Both the position numbers and the translations under genes were made by a program. This document shows, piece after piece, positions 17,360 to 24,851 of a stretch of 64,000 nucleotides of DNA. The DNA lies in contig NZ_CP048000.1 of NCBI RefSeq assembly GCF_009931695.1, positions 5,436,436 through 5,500,435 on the forward strand, in the 5' to 3' direction. The notes beneath the pieces were generated by a model. It had not been told where the DNA came from, did not search any database, and saw only the letters and a program-made list of their open reading frames with translations. Each line of letters begins with the position of its first letter. Positions within the stretch are counted from its first letter, which is position 1. Origin of the DNA: Anaerocolumna sedimenticola (GTDB lineage Bacteria; Bacillota; Clostridia; Lachnospirales; Lachnospiraceae).

Positions 17360-18361
17360 TTAAACAATCTGCCTGTAAAATTTAATTCGAAATCGGGTGC
17401 CGGTCCTATGGTTAGGATCCAAATCAACATCTCCATTCTGACTGTTCAAAATACTCTTAGACATGGCCAGTCCGATTCCAATACTGTCAGTACCGGCATT
17501 TTTTCCTTTATAAAAGCGCTCAAAAATATGAGGTTTATCCTCCTCTGCTATCCCCTCTCCATTATCTGTTATGTCGATTTCCGTATATAAAGGGTTTTGC
17601 AGGCAGGTTATTTCTATGGAACCTCCCCTATCCGTATGTTCAATACAATTCTTAATTATATTGAGGATAGCCTCAGTAGTCCAGTTAAAATCACCCTCAA
17701 TAAATATATCCTCACTGCAGTTTACAATAAGATTTTGTTCTTTTAATTCTACCGGTATTAAGAGAGGTTCAACCGCTTTATCAATCAGCCTGCGAACCTG
17801 GATATTATCCCGTTTAAATGTAACAGTCTGAGCATCGATTTTAGACAGCTTTAATAAAGACGTTACTAACCACTCGATACGTTTAAGCTGATTTGTTATC
17901 TTACTTAAAAATTCTTCCTTTTTTTCCTCAGGTAAATTCGGATCGCTTAATAGATCCGTCATCACAAACATGGAGGTTAACGGAGTTTTTAACTGATGAG
18001 ATATGTTGGATAGGGTTTCCGATAAATATATCTTATCTTTTTTCAATAATTCTGATTGTTCATATAAAGTTAAAGTAACCTTATAGATATCATTTTTAAG
18101 AATGCTTAATTCACCCTCAACATTATCACGGATGTCCATCTGCTTCTGTCCTGTATAGACGGATGCAAGATACTTGGATAACTTTCTGATATTCTCATAC
18201 CGTCTCCGGGTAAAAAGAAAAAATGCAATAAAAATAGATATCAATGAAATAAATGTAAGAATACCTGCTGTAAGATTAATATAACTAACAGCTGCTACGC
18301 TGATTACTCCGACAAACCCGCAAAAGAGATATAAAATTTTAATTTCTTTATTTCTTAACAT
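17360..18361 (-). CDS. Sensor histidine kinase (module 1)
   Basis: 333 residues. Two close helices (8-28 and 32-51) with almost no external loop, an intramembrane-sensing layout like BceS; phospho-acceptor His at ~122 in SNISHQLKTPLTSM; N box NIIKNCIEH; G boxes DNGEGI and GIGLAMS. It probably senses through, or together with, its ABC transporter and phosphorylates the regulator encoded 13 bp upstream. Confidence 0.95.
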   Translation of the reverse strand: MLRNKEIKILYLFCGFVGVISVAAVSYINLTAGILTFISLISIFIAFFLFTRRRYENIRKLSKYLASVYTGQKQMDIRDNVEGELSILKNDIYKVTLTLYEQSELLKKDKIYLSETLSNISHQLKTPLTSMFVMTDLLSDPNLPEEKKEEFLSKITNQLKRIEWLVTSLLKLSKIDAQTVTFKRDNIQVRRLIDKAVEPLLIPVELKEQNLIVNCSEDIFIEGDFNWTTEAILNIIKNCIEHTDRGGSIEITCLQNPLYTEIDITDNGEGIAEEDKPHIFERFYKGKNAGTDSIGIGLAMSKSILNSQNGDVDLDPNHRTGTRFRIKFYRQIV

Positions 18362-18374
18362 AGTAGTTCCCGCT

Positions 18375-19064
18375 CTAAGCTTCTTTCCGTGTATTCCCCA
18401 TCCGGTATCCCAAACCCCGTACCGTAACTATTATTTTGGGATTCTGACTATCCTCTTCTAATTTGTCACGTAAGCGTTTGATATAAACAGACAGTGTATT
18501 ATCATTAATAAAGTCTCCGTCAATATCCCAAATGCCCTCCAGTAATTGATTTCTGCTGAGTACCTGTCCCATATTATTTAATAATACCAGGAGCAGGCGG
18601 TATTCTAAAGAAGTTAGGAATACTTCCTCTCCGTTCCGGTACACTTTAGCCTGTTTCGTATTAATCAGAATATTTTCCAAGCGGTAAACATCCATCACAT
18701 TATCCAGCTTCTGATAATGTCTTAATGCAGCTTTTATCCTGCTTATCAATTCCCTGATCCGAAAGGGTTTGGTAATATAATCATCAGCTCCCATGTCCAG
18801 TCCCATAACAACATTTACCTCATCATCACAGGCAGTTAAAAATATAACGGGAGCATACTGCTTTTCTTTTATATTTCTGCAAATTTCATAACCGCTCCCG
18901 TCCGGTAAGGATAAATCCAGAAGGTATAGGTCAAAGTTTTCACCTGATTTTTTATCCGCTTCCTTTTTATTTTCACATAAGGTGACTTCAAATCCTTCAC
19001 TGGTCAGCGAATATTCCAGCCCTTCTGCTATGGTTTTATCATCTTCTACAAGTAATATTTTCAT
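18375..19064 (-). CDS. OmpR/PhoB-type response regulator (module 1)
   Basis: 229 residues: receiver domain with acidic pocket EDD at 7-9, phospho-acceptor Asp at 50 (LLDLSLPDGSG), conserved Thr and Lys (FLTACDDE, YITKPF), then a winged-helix DNA-binding domain ending VRGLGYRMG. First gene of the regulator-kinase pair. It likely activates the ABC genes at 13709-16968. Confidence 0.96.
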   Translation of the reverse strand: MKILLVEDDKTIAEGLEYSLTSEGFEVTLCENKKEADKKSGENFDLYLLDLSLPDGSGYEICRNIKEKQYAPVIFLTACDDEVNVVMGLDMGADDYITKPFRIRELISRIKAALRHYQKLDNVMDVYRLENILINTKQAKVYRNGEEVFLTSLEYRLLLVLLNNMGQVLSRNQLLEGIWDIDGDFINDNTLSVYIKRLRDKLEEDSQNPKIIVTVRGLGYRMGNTRKEA

Positions 19065-19165
19065 TGATATCCCAGCTCCTCGTCCTTAATCCCACCTAAT
19101 ATCAGACATCCATTTACCTTTTTAGTCAATCCGGTTATTCAAATTATGTAGTCAAAAATTAGAAT

Positions 19166-19708
19166 CTAACTTTGCATATCCTTTTGTTCTTTTAGCCGGT
19201 CCATTACCAGTGTATCCCGAAATATCCAGGGAGTATGTTCGGAATGGTTAATTATGGTGTTATTTTCAATCGCTTCCTCCAATGTTGTCCATTTTAATTC
19301 ATACCCATATTCTTCCTCATAATCATCCAGTTTTCGTTCCCCTTTTTCCGGAAGTATGTCGCAATAATAGTAATAGGATAACTGTTCAAATATTTTACAT
19401 TGCTCATTATCTTTTTTTATCTCCTTAAATTTACCGTAATACTTTATGGTTTCAGGGACAACCATTAATCCTGTCTCCTCCAAAACTTCCCGAATCAGAG
19501 TTTCCTCCCTGCTTTCCCCCGCTTCCATTCCTCCTCCGGGAAATTTATATTCACCATTTTTCCCGCTGTGGATCAGGGCAATTTTCCCATCTGACTCAAT
19601 TATTCCCCTTATTGCTACCCTGGTAATCCTGTCCCATTTTTTATCATAATTTTTTCTATCCAGAATTCCGATATAATCCGAAGCATTTTCGCCTGCTGTA
19701 TAATACAT
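19166..19708 (-). CDS. Nudix hydrolase
   Basis: 180 residues with the Nudix box GGGMEAGESREETLIREVLE..EETGL at residues ~58-80. The region after the box (DDYEEEYGYELKWTTLEEAI) matches the usual substrate loop. A nucleotide-sugar or oxidised-nucleotide clean-up role is possible but not shown. No close ribosome site other than GGGCAGG 12 bp upstream of the ATG. Confidence 0.88.
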   Translation of the reverse strand: MYYTAGENASDYIGILDRKNYDKKWDRITRVAIRGIIESDGKIALIHSGKNGEYKFPGGGMEAGESREETLIREVLEETGLMVVPETIKYYGKFKEIKKDNEQCKIFEQLSYYYYCDILPEKGERKLDDYEEEYGYELKWTTLEEAIENNTIINHSEHTPWIFRDTLVMDRLKEQKDMQS

Positions 19709-19800
19709 TTTAGTAACCTGCCCTTATATTTTTTTATAAAACCATTTGCAACAATTAAACAAACCAATATTTTCCACGAAAGAGAGTTTGCACTTGTTAG

Positions 19801-20175
19801 TTATTTACCAAAAGCCTGCCTTTCCCTGTTCAGTTCTTTATTTAACTCTAAGGAATCCCATGTTTTATTTTGCGAGGTTACGATTGCTTTTAGAAAAACC
19901 GGTTCAATATGCTGTATTTTAAACTCTTTTAAAAAGGTATTAAGAAGAGTTTCCGAAAATTCACTCATTACCAGCATTTCATCCATAAAAGGGTCATCTG
20001 TAAAAATCTCTCCTTTTGATGAAATATCCGGTAATCCGGTCAAAAAACCTATCGCTTCCTTGTATTCGGAAACCGCAACATGTTTCACTATTATATTTAA
20101 TCTGCTGCAAAGCTTCTCAATCTTATTTCCCTTAACATTTGCCAAATTGTAAAGTAATATCTTAGGTTGTTCCAT
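19801..20175 (-). CDS. DUF3783-type protein
   Basis: 124 residues. The C-terminal ~60 (MSEFSETLLNTFLKEFKIQ, then IEPVFLKAIVTSQNKTW) fit DUF3783, a small domain of unknown function in Clostridia. The N-terminal LLYNLANVKGNKIEKLCSRL looks like a predicted ligand-binding start. AAGGAGG is six bases before the ATG. Another short frame overlaps upstream (to 20282), but it shares the region in a different frame and is not supported. Confidence 0.75.
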   Translation of the reverse strand: MEQPKILLYNLANVKGNKIEKLCSRLNIIVKHVAVSEYKEAIGFLTGLPDISSKGEIFTDDPFMDEMLVMSEFSETLLNTFLKEFKIQHIEPVFLKAIVTSQNKTWDSLELNKELNRERQAFGK

Positions 20176-20333
20176 AATTCCTCCTTATAAAAAGCTTCTA
20201 TGCTATTTTTTATAACCAATTTATCAATATTTTCATTATTTCTATGTTCATTGATTTCATTCAATATTAGCAATTGTAGCATACGCTGGAAATTATTTCA
20301 ATGTGGCCCACCTGTATGTAAATAAAAAACACC

Positions 20334-20368
20334 CTGAAAGTTAATTATTATAATTCATTAACTTTCAG
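20334..20368 (-). terminator. Terminator of clpP
   Basis: CTGAAAGTTAAT pairs perfectly with ATTAACTTTCAG around an 11-nt loop, 54 bp past the clpP stop, followed by GGTGTTTTTTATTT on the minus strand. Confidence 0.85.
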
Positions 20369-20421
20369 AATGCCTGGTTTAACATAAAACTTCAAATTTT
20401 ATTTTTAAAGTTATGGGATGA

Positions 20422-21003
20422 TTAACGTCTTGCAATTACTTTATCTATCAAACCATAATGCAAAGCTTCTTCCGCGCTTTTAAAATTATCCCTGTCCGTA
20501 TCCCGTTCAATTTCTTCTAATGTTCTGCCTGTATTTTCAGAAAGGATACGGTTTAATTTCCTTTTGTTGTTCAGAACATATTCCGCTGCAATCCGAATAT
20601 CACTAGCCGTACCTTTCGCTCCTCCGGAGGGCTGATGTATCATGATTTCCGCATTGGGCAGAGCAAATCTTTTTCCCTTGGTCCCTCCTGCTAACAGGAA
20701 AGCTCCCATACTGGCAGCCATTCCGATGCATATGGTGGACACATCACATTTAATATATTTCATGGTGTCATAAATTGCCAAACCTGCCGGGACAGAACCA
20801 CCCGGGCTGTTGATATACAGAGATATATCCTTGTTTGGATCCTGGGCTTCCAAAAATAATAACTGGGCTACCACTAAGCTTGCTGAATTATCGTTTACTT
20901 CTTCCCCTAAAAATATAATACGGTCACTTAAAAGCCTGGAGTAGATATCATAACTTCTCTCTCCTCTGCTGGTTTGTTCAACTACATATGGAACTAGACT
21001 CAT
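20422..21003 (-). CDS. clpP: ATP-dependent Clp protease proteolytic subunit
   Basis: 193 residues, normal ClpP length. Catalytic triad Ser98 (GMAASMG), His123 (MIHQPSGG) and Asp172 (RDNF). Forms the tetradecameric barrel that works with ClpX or ClpC. The start is set by AAGGAGATGGCAGC before ATGAGTCTAG. clpX and tig are not adjacent, so this may be a second ClpP paralogue. A frameshifted AraC gene runs into its start codon. A possible sigma-A promoter (TTGCGT with TATCTT) lies inside that upstream tail. Confidence 0.96.
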   Translation of the reverse strand: MSLVPYVVEQTSRGERSYDIYSRLLSDRIIFLGEEVNDNSASLVVAQLLFLEAQDPNKDISLYINSPGGSVPAGLAIYDTMKYIKCDVSTICIGMAASMGAFLLAGGTKGKRFALPNAEIMIHQPSGGAKGTASDIRIAAEYVLNNKRKLNRILSENTGRTLEEIERDTDRDNFKSAEEALHYGLIDKVIARR

Positions 21004-21433
21004 GCTGCCATCTCCTTTTTCGTGTAATTATTAAGATAAAATACCGTACTAACGCAACTTTTCTGTCCGCTAGGAAGAATGCCGTATTGCGTCTGTAAGG
21101 GTACAAATATTCCATTTGCCCTGTAATTCAGGGGGTTTGTAAATATACCTGCCTGAAAGCCAGTGTAAATGCCTGCTGGGAATCATATTTGGCTTCCAGG
21201 GCAATCTCAATAATAGGGATATTCGTATAAACAAGCTGTTTAGCGGCTTCTGTTAAACGGCGCTTTTGTATATACTTATGCATAGTACATCCGACTGTTT
21301 CTGTAAAGATTCTATTTAAGTGATACTTCGAATATCCAGTGAACTTAGCAATATCATTAAGCTTTAAATCGTCTTTAAGATGCTCTTCCATGAAATTTAT
21401 GGTACGTAAAATTATATTTGCCGTATCCTTCAT
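21000..21433 (-). pseudogene. AraC-type regulator, frameshifted at a C-run
   Basis: The open part (21128-21433, 101 residues) has both AraC helix-turn-helices (LNDIAKFTGYSKYHLNRIF and YDSQQAFTLAFRQVY) and stops in QTP. In the -1 frame the coding sense continues as NYRANGIFVPLQTQYGI and so on to a stop at 21000-21002 that overlaps the clpP ATG. Adding one C to the C5 run (GGGGG on +, 21131-21135) restores a ~140-residue protein. Likely a sequencing indel or a recent mutation. Confidence 0.7.
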
Positions 21434-21689
21434 CCTATACCCCCATGCATTTTACAAGTTTACCTGCGAAACTGCCAAATTAGAAAGTGAAAATGCTTTT
21501 AATTTTCTCACTAACACCTCCCGTGGATTTGTTTTTATCATTATATCAGAAAAATCTTTCATTCTCTTAATAAAAAGTGCTATTTTATAATTCTTTTATA
21601 TTTATATCTTTTTTTAGAATAAATAGATTATTTTTCACTCATACTACCGTTTAGAAATCTGCAAATATAATGGGAAAGGATGTGTCAGA

Positions 21690-21848
21690 ATGGAAACAGG
21701 CCATTTTACTGATTATGAAATAGCGAATATTAATGATTCCGCATTAAAACAAATCTCCGAATTAGAGAAAAACATGTGCGCTGATACGAATAAAAATATT
21801 GTTTTAATTGCTTATCAAAATAAAGATGGGAATAAGAAAGAAAGTTAA
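21690..21848 (+). CDS. Hypothetical 52-residue protein
   Basis: ATG at 21690, preceded by AAAGGATG. The frame starts METGHFTDYEIANINDSAL and ends NKDGNKKES. The middle KQISELEKNMCADTNKNIV looks amphipathic and IVLIAY looks like a strand. No membrane segment. It is followed by a hairpin at 21925-21970. No family recognised; the composition and signals favour a real small gene. Confidence 0.5.
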   Translation: METGHFTDYEIANINDSALKQISELEKNMCADTNKNIVLIAYQNKDGNKKES

Positions 21849-21924
21849 ATATCAAAAAGTACTAGTCTCGCCTATTTGACCAAAGAACTAATATAAATAC
21901 TAGCAAGTATCTCTAATTTTTTAG

Positions 21925-21970
21925 AAACCTCCAATCTGATTTAATAAAAAATCACTCAGTTTGGAGGTTT
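21925..21970. terminator. Hairpin between small gene and ABC-2 operon
   Basis: AAACCTCCAA..CTGA pairs with TCAG.TTGGAGGTTT. It lies between convergent units and could end both. Confidence 0.7.
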
Positions 21971-21991
21971 CCATTATGTCTAAAAGAAGCT

Positions 21992-23002
21992 TTATAATCT
22001 CCTGTATTTTTTTAATGCTAACACATTAATAGCAAATAATGCAGCAATGTATAGGATGGATCCGGCTACCCACGGCAAAATTTCCAAGAAACCTTTTCCC
22101 TGTATCATTATCTTTTCCAGGGAAGTACAGCCATAATAAACAGGGATCAGATAACACAATTTACCTAATCCAAAGGGAATCGTATCAAGGGGTATCAGTC
22201 CCGAATAAAAAATCTGCGGAATTAAAACAATCGGTATAAACTGCACCATCTGTAATTCATTATTAGAAAATATGGAAGCTAAAGCACCGATGGATACGGC
22301 TGAAAATGACATTAAAATCATAACCAGGATACATAACAGGATGGAACCCTCCACCTGCAGCTTTAATACATAAACGGAAAAGAGAATAATTAAAATACTC
22401 TGTATGGCTGATAATACTCCGTACCCTAAGGTATATCCTCCGATTACTGCAAAACGGCTGATGGGGGTCATAAGCATTCTCTCTAAAGTCTGTCCAAAAC
22501 GTTCCCTGACAAAAGACATTCCGGATAAGATAAATACAAAGAAAAAGGAAAGGACACCCAAAAATACATAACTTAAGGAATCCAGCTGATTGTTTTCATT
22601 CGTCTCGTAGATATAGGATATATCCGGTACAGTCTGGCCTTTATTAAAAACCTGGTTCGTCTTCTGTATGGCCTGTATGGCTGCCGCTGACTTTGAGTTT
22701 TTTTCTAATAAAGTGATATGCAGACCTGAAGTATCTTTCCATAAGAAAGCATCTGCTCCCGCCTCTTCCAGGTAATTCCGTACATCCGGTTTTTCATCGA
22801 CTATAGTTACCTCAGCGTTTTGTTCCAATTCTATGATATAGGTTTGATCCATATCATAAACTGCAATCTTCGGTACATAATCAGAATCACCTAAAATAAA
22901 ATACAGGAGGGTCAGTACTAATAAAGGAGCAAATAATAATAATCCTAAAGACCTTTTGTCATTTCTGATTTGATATATAATACGTTTCCAAATACTTAAC
23001 AT
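21992..23002 (-). CDS. ABC-2 type exporter permease
   Basis: 336 residues: N-terminal helix (LGLLLFAPLLVLTLLYF), ~110-residue external loop, then five helices from ~residue 140, with the typical FVRERFGQTLERMLMTPISR and LIPVYYGCTSL motifs. Works with the ATPase, whose stop it overlaps by 7 bp, as a YhgE/DrrB-like drug or lipid exporter. Divergent TetR gene nearby. Confidence 0.92.
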   Translation of the reverse strand: MLSIWKRIIYQIRNDKRSLGLLLFAPLLVLTLLYFILGDSDYVPKIAVYDMDQTYIIELEQNAEVTIVDEKPDVRNYLEEAGADAFLWKDTSGLHITLLEKNSKSAAAIQAIQKTNQVFNKGQTVPDISYIYETNENNQLDSLSYVFLGVLSFFFVFILSGMSFVRERFGQTLERMLMTPISRFAVIGGYTLGYGVLSAIQSILIILFSVYVLKLQVEGSILLCILVMILMSFSAVSIGALASIFSNNELQMVQFIPIVLIPQIFYSGLIPLDTIPFGLGKLCYLIPVYYGCTSLEKIMIQGKGFLEILPWVAGSILYIAALFAINVLALKKYRRL

Positions 23003-23724
23003 AATGATTCCTCCCCTGTTTTTTCATCCATGAAAAACAATTCTTCTATTTTGCCGTTAGGAGTGCTGTCAATCAGATGATCTATTGTGTCCGAAGCGAT
23101 AATATGTCCATTCCTTAATAATGCCGCATTATCACATTCCATCACTTCATCCATAACATGGGTAGTGACCACTATTGTTTTTCCCTGCTCTTTTAACTTT
23201 TTTAAATAATTCCATATTTGCTTTCGTAATACCGGGTCTATTCCTACTGTTGGTTCATCCAGAAGCAAAATATCCGGTTGGTGAATAAGTGCTACCGCGA
23301 GTGAGATTCTCTTTTTCATCCCTCCCGAGTAATTCCGTATCAATTTATTTTTCTCATTGCTTAAACCAACAATACTTAAAATCTGTTCGGCATTTTTCAG
23401 AAATTCAGCTCTTTTTACTTTTTGCAAACCTGCAAAAAACTTAAGATTATCCCAGGCAGATAATTCCTCATATAATGCATCATTTTGAGGCATAAATCCT
23501 ATGGCTTGGAGTAGTTTTCTATCCGGCATAGATTTTCCATCAATATTTACCCCTCCTTTATCTGCCGGAATCGCTCCCATTATAATACGCAGCAGGGTAG
23601 TCTTACCCGATCCGGAAGCTCCCAGCAGACAGACAATCTGCCCGGAGTCAATCGTCAACGTTATATCACCTAAAACCTGATGTTTCTGAAAAGATTTACT
23701 GACCTGATTCACTTCTATCTTCAT
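22996..23724 (-). CDS. ABC exporter ATPase
   Basis: 242 residues from the ATG at 23724 (AGGAGG upstream). Walker A GASGSGKTT, signature YSGGMKKR, Walker B ILLLDEPTVGID and switch His in VTTHVMDE; the DrrA/CcmA type. Paired with the ABC-2 permease downstream. The large palindrome at 23757-23802 lies 33 bp upstream and is a candidate operator for the divergent TetR. Confidence 0.94.
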   Translation of the reverse strand: MKIEVNQVSKSFQKHQVLGDITLTIDSGQIVCLLGASGSGKTTLLRIIMGAIPADKGGVNIDGKSMPDRKLLQAIGFMPQNDALYEELSAWDNLKFFAGLQKVKRAEFLKNAEQILSIVGLSNEKNKLIRNYSGGMKKRISLAVALIHQPDILLLDEPTVGIDPVLRKQIWNYLKKLKEQGKTIVVTTHVMDEVMECDNAALLRNGHIIASDTIDHLIDSTPNGKIEELFFMDEKTGEESLC

Positions 23725-23756
23725 ATAAAAACCTCCTGTCATCCTACTAAAAACGG

Positions 23757-23802
23757 TTAAGTTTTATATAACTAATCCTTTAAATCTTAGGATTAAACTT
23801 AA
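23757..23802. promoter_or_regulatory. Palindrome upstream of ABC-2 operon, candidate TetR operator
   Basis: TTAAGTTT..TAATCCT mirrored by AGGATTA..AAACTTAA over 46 bp, centred between the divergent ATPase and tetR genes. The rest of this ~325-bp gap shows no gene. Confidence 0.5.
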
Positions 23803-24049
23803 TATTTTTTCAATTCTTTAATAAATATTTTTATAAATACTTAGTTTAAATAATTCGTACACTAAAATACCTCGGAACAAGAAATCACTCTGTTCTTTAT
23901 CATCTATTTTAAAGATAATTTATACGAATTTCAATCAACACTAATCTCATATGTGTCGGATTTTCTGTGATTTTAATTATTAGGTTTCTCTTGCATGTAT
24001 CCGAATGTCGTTTTATAATAACTTAATTACTTCTTTAGGAGAAAAACCA

Positions 24050-24640
24050 ATGAATGGCAATTCCTTGACTTTAGCAACGCAAATTACAAGACATAACCTG
24101 ATTGATGCATTTTGGCAATTATATTGCAAAAAAACGATTGAAAAAATTACTGTTACTGAAGTCTGCGCACTGGCAGGGTATAACAGGTCGACATTTTATG
24201 TTTATTTTAAAGACGTGTATGAAATATTGGATGAGATAGAAAATCAGGTTATTACTGCGGATGAATTTAAAAGTATTATTCTGGATCAGCTTTTAAATAA
24301 TAAAGATAAGAAAGATTTATTGAAACAATTGATACAGTTATTTGAAAACAATAAGAATTATCTTCCGGTTTTATTAAGTGAAAAAGGAGATCCTTATTTC
24401 CGGCAGAAATTATTAAAGAAGTTATATCCCCCACTTATCTCTTTTTATCCTGATTTAACGAAAGAAGAAATACAGGAAATTAAATACACCATGGAATATC
24501 AAAGTGCCGCCATGTTAAGTACCATCTCAAAATGGTATACCAACGGGAAAGACATTCCTCTGGAACGGTTTCTGGAATTATTATTTTCCATAACTACGAA
24601 CGGAATCCAGAAAGAATTTCTAAAATATATGAAGCTATAA
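24050..24640 (+). CDS. TetR/AcrR-family regulator
   Basis: 196 residues from the ATG at 24050, chosen because AGGAG is at 24037-24041; the longer ATG at 24005 has no ribosome site. N-terminal helix-turn-helix: KITVTEVCALAGYNRSTFY then VYFKDVYEILDEIE. The C-terminal ligand domain is of the TetR_C type. Most likely represses the divergent ABC-2 exporter (21992-23724). Confidence 0.92.
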   Translation: MNGNSLTLATQITRHNLIDAFWQLYCKKTIEKITVTEVCALAGYNRSTFYVYFKDVYEILDEIENQVITADEFKSIILDQLLNNKDKKDLLKQLIQLFENNKNYLPVLLSEKGDPYFRQKLLKKLYPPLISFYPDLTKEEIQEIKYTMEYQSAAMLSTISKWYTNGKDIPLERFLELLFSITTNGIQKEFLKYMKL

Positions 24641-24729
24641 AAATACGTACCAGGTGCGGCTGAAATCTTAAAGAGCATCCAGTGATAGAATATAAAGCTA
24701 TATATCACAGATATTTTATATTATATAGA

Positions 24730-24767
24730 CGCGGATAGCGGCAAGAAAGAACAAACCACTATCCGCG
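24730..24767. terminator. Hairpin between tetR and the module-2 permease
   Basis: CGCGGATAG pairs with CTATCCGCG across 20 nt, between convergent genes. The T-run is weak in both directions. Confidence 0.5.
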
Positions 24768-24851
24768 CACTAAGTATAAATATCTAGAAATATACCTGCA
24801 GATTTAAGTGTTACTTTACAACTTAATGATTTTACCGGCCTTTATCCTTAT

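Noticed and set aside
20097..20282. 61-residue minus-strand frame
   Set aside because: Overlaps the DUF3783 start in another frame and lacks a ribosome site, whereas the DUF3783 ATG has AAGGAGG.
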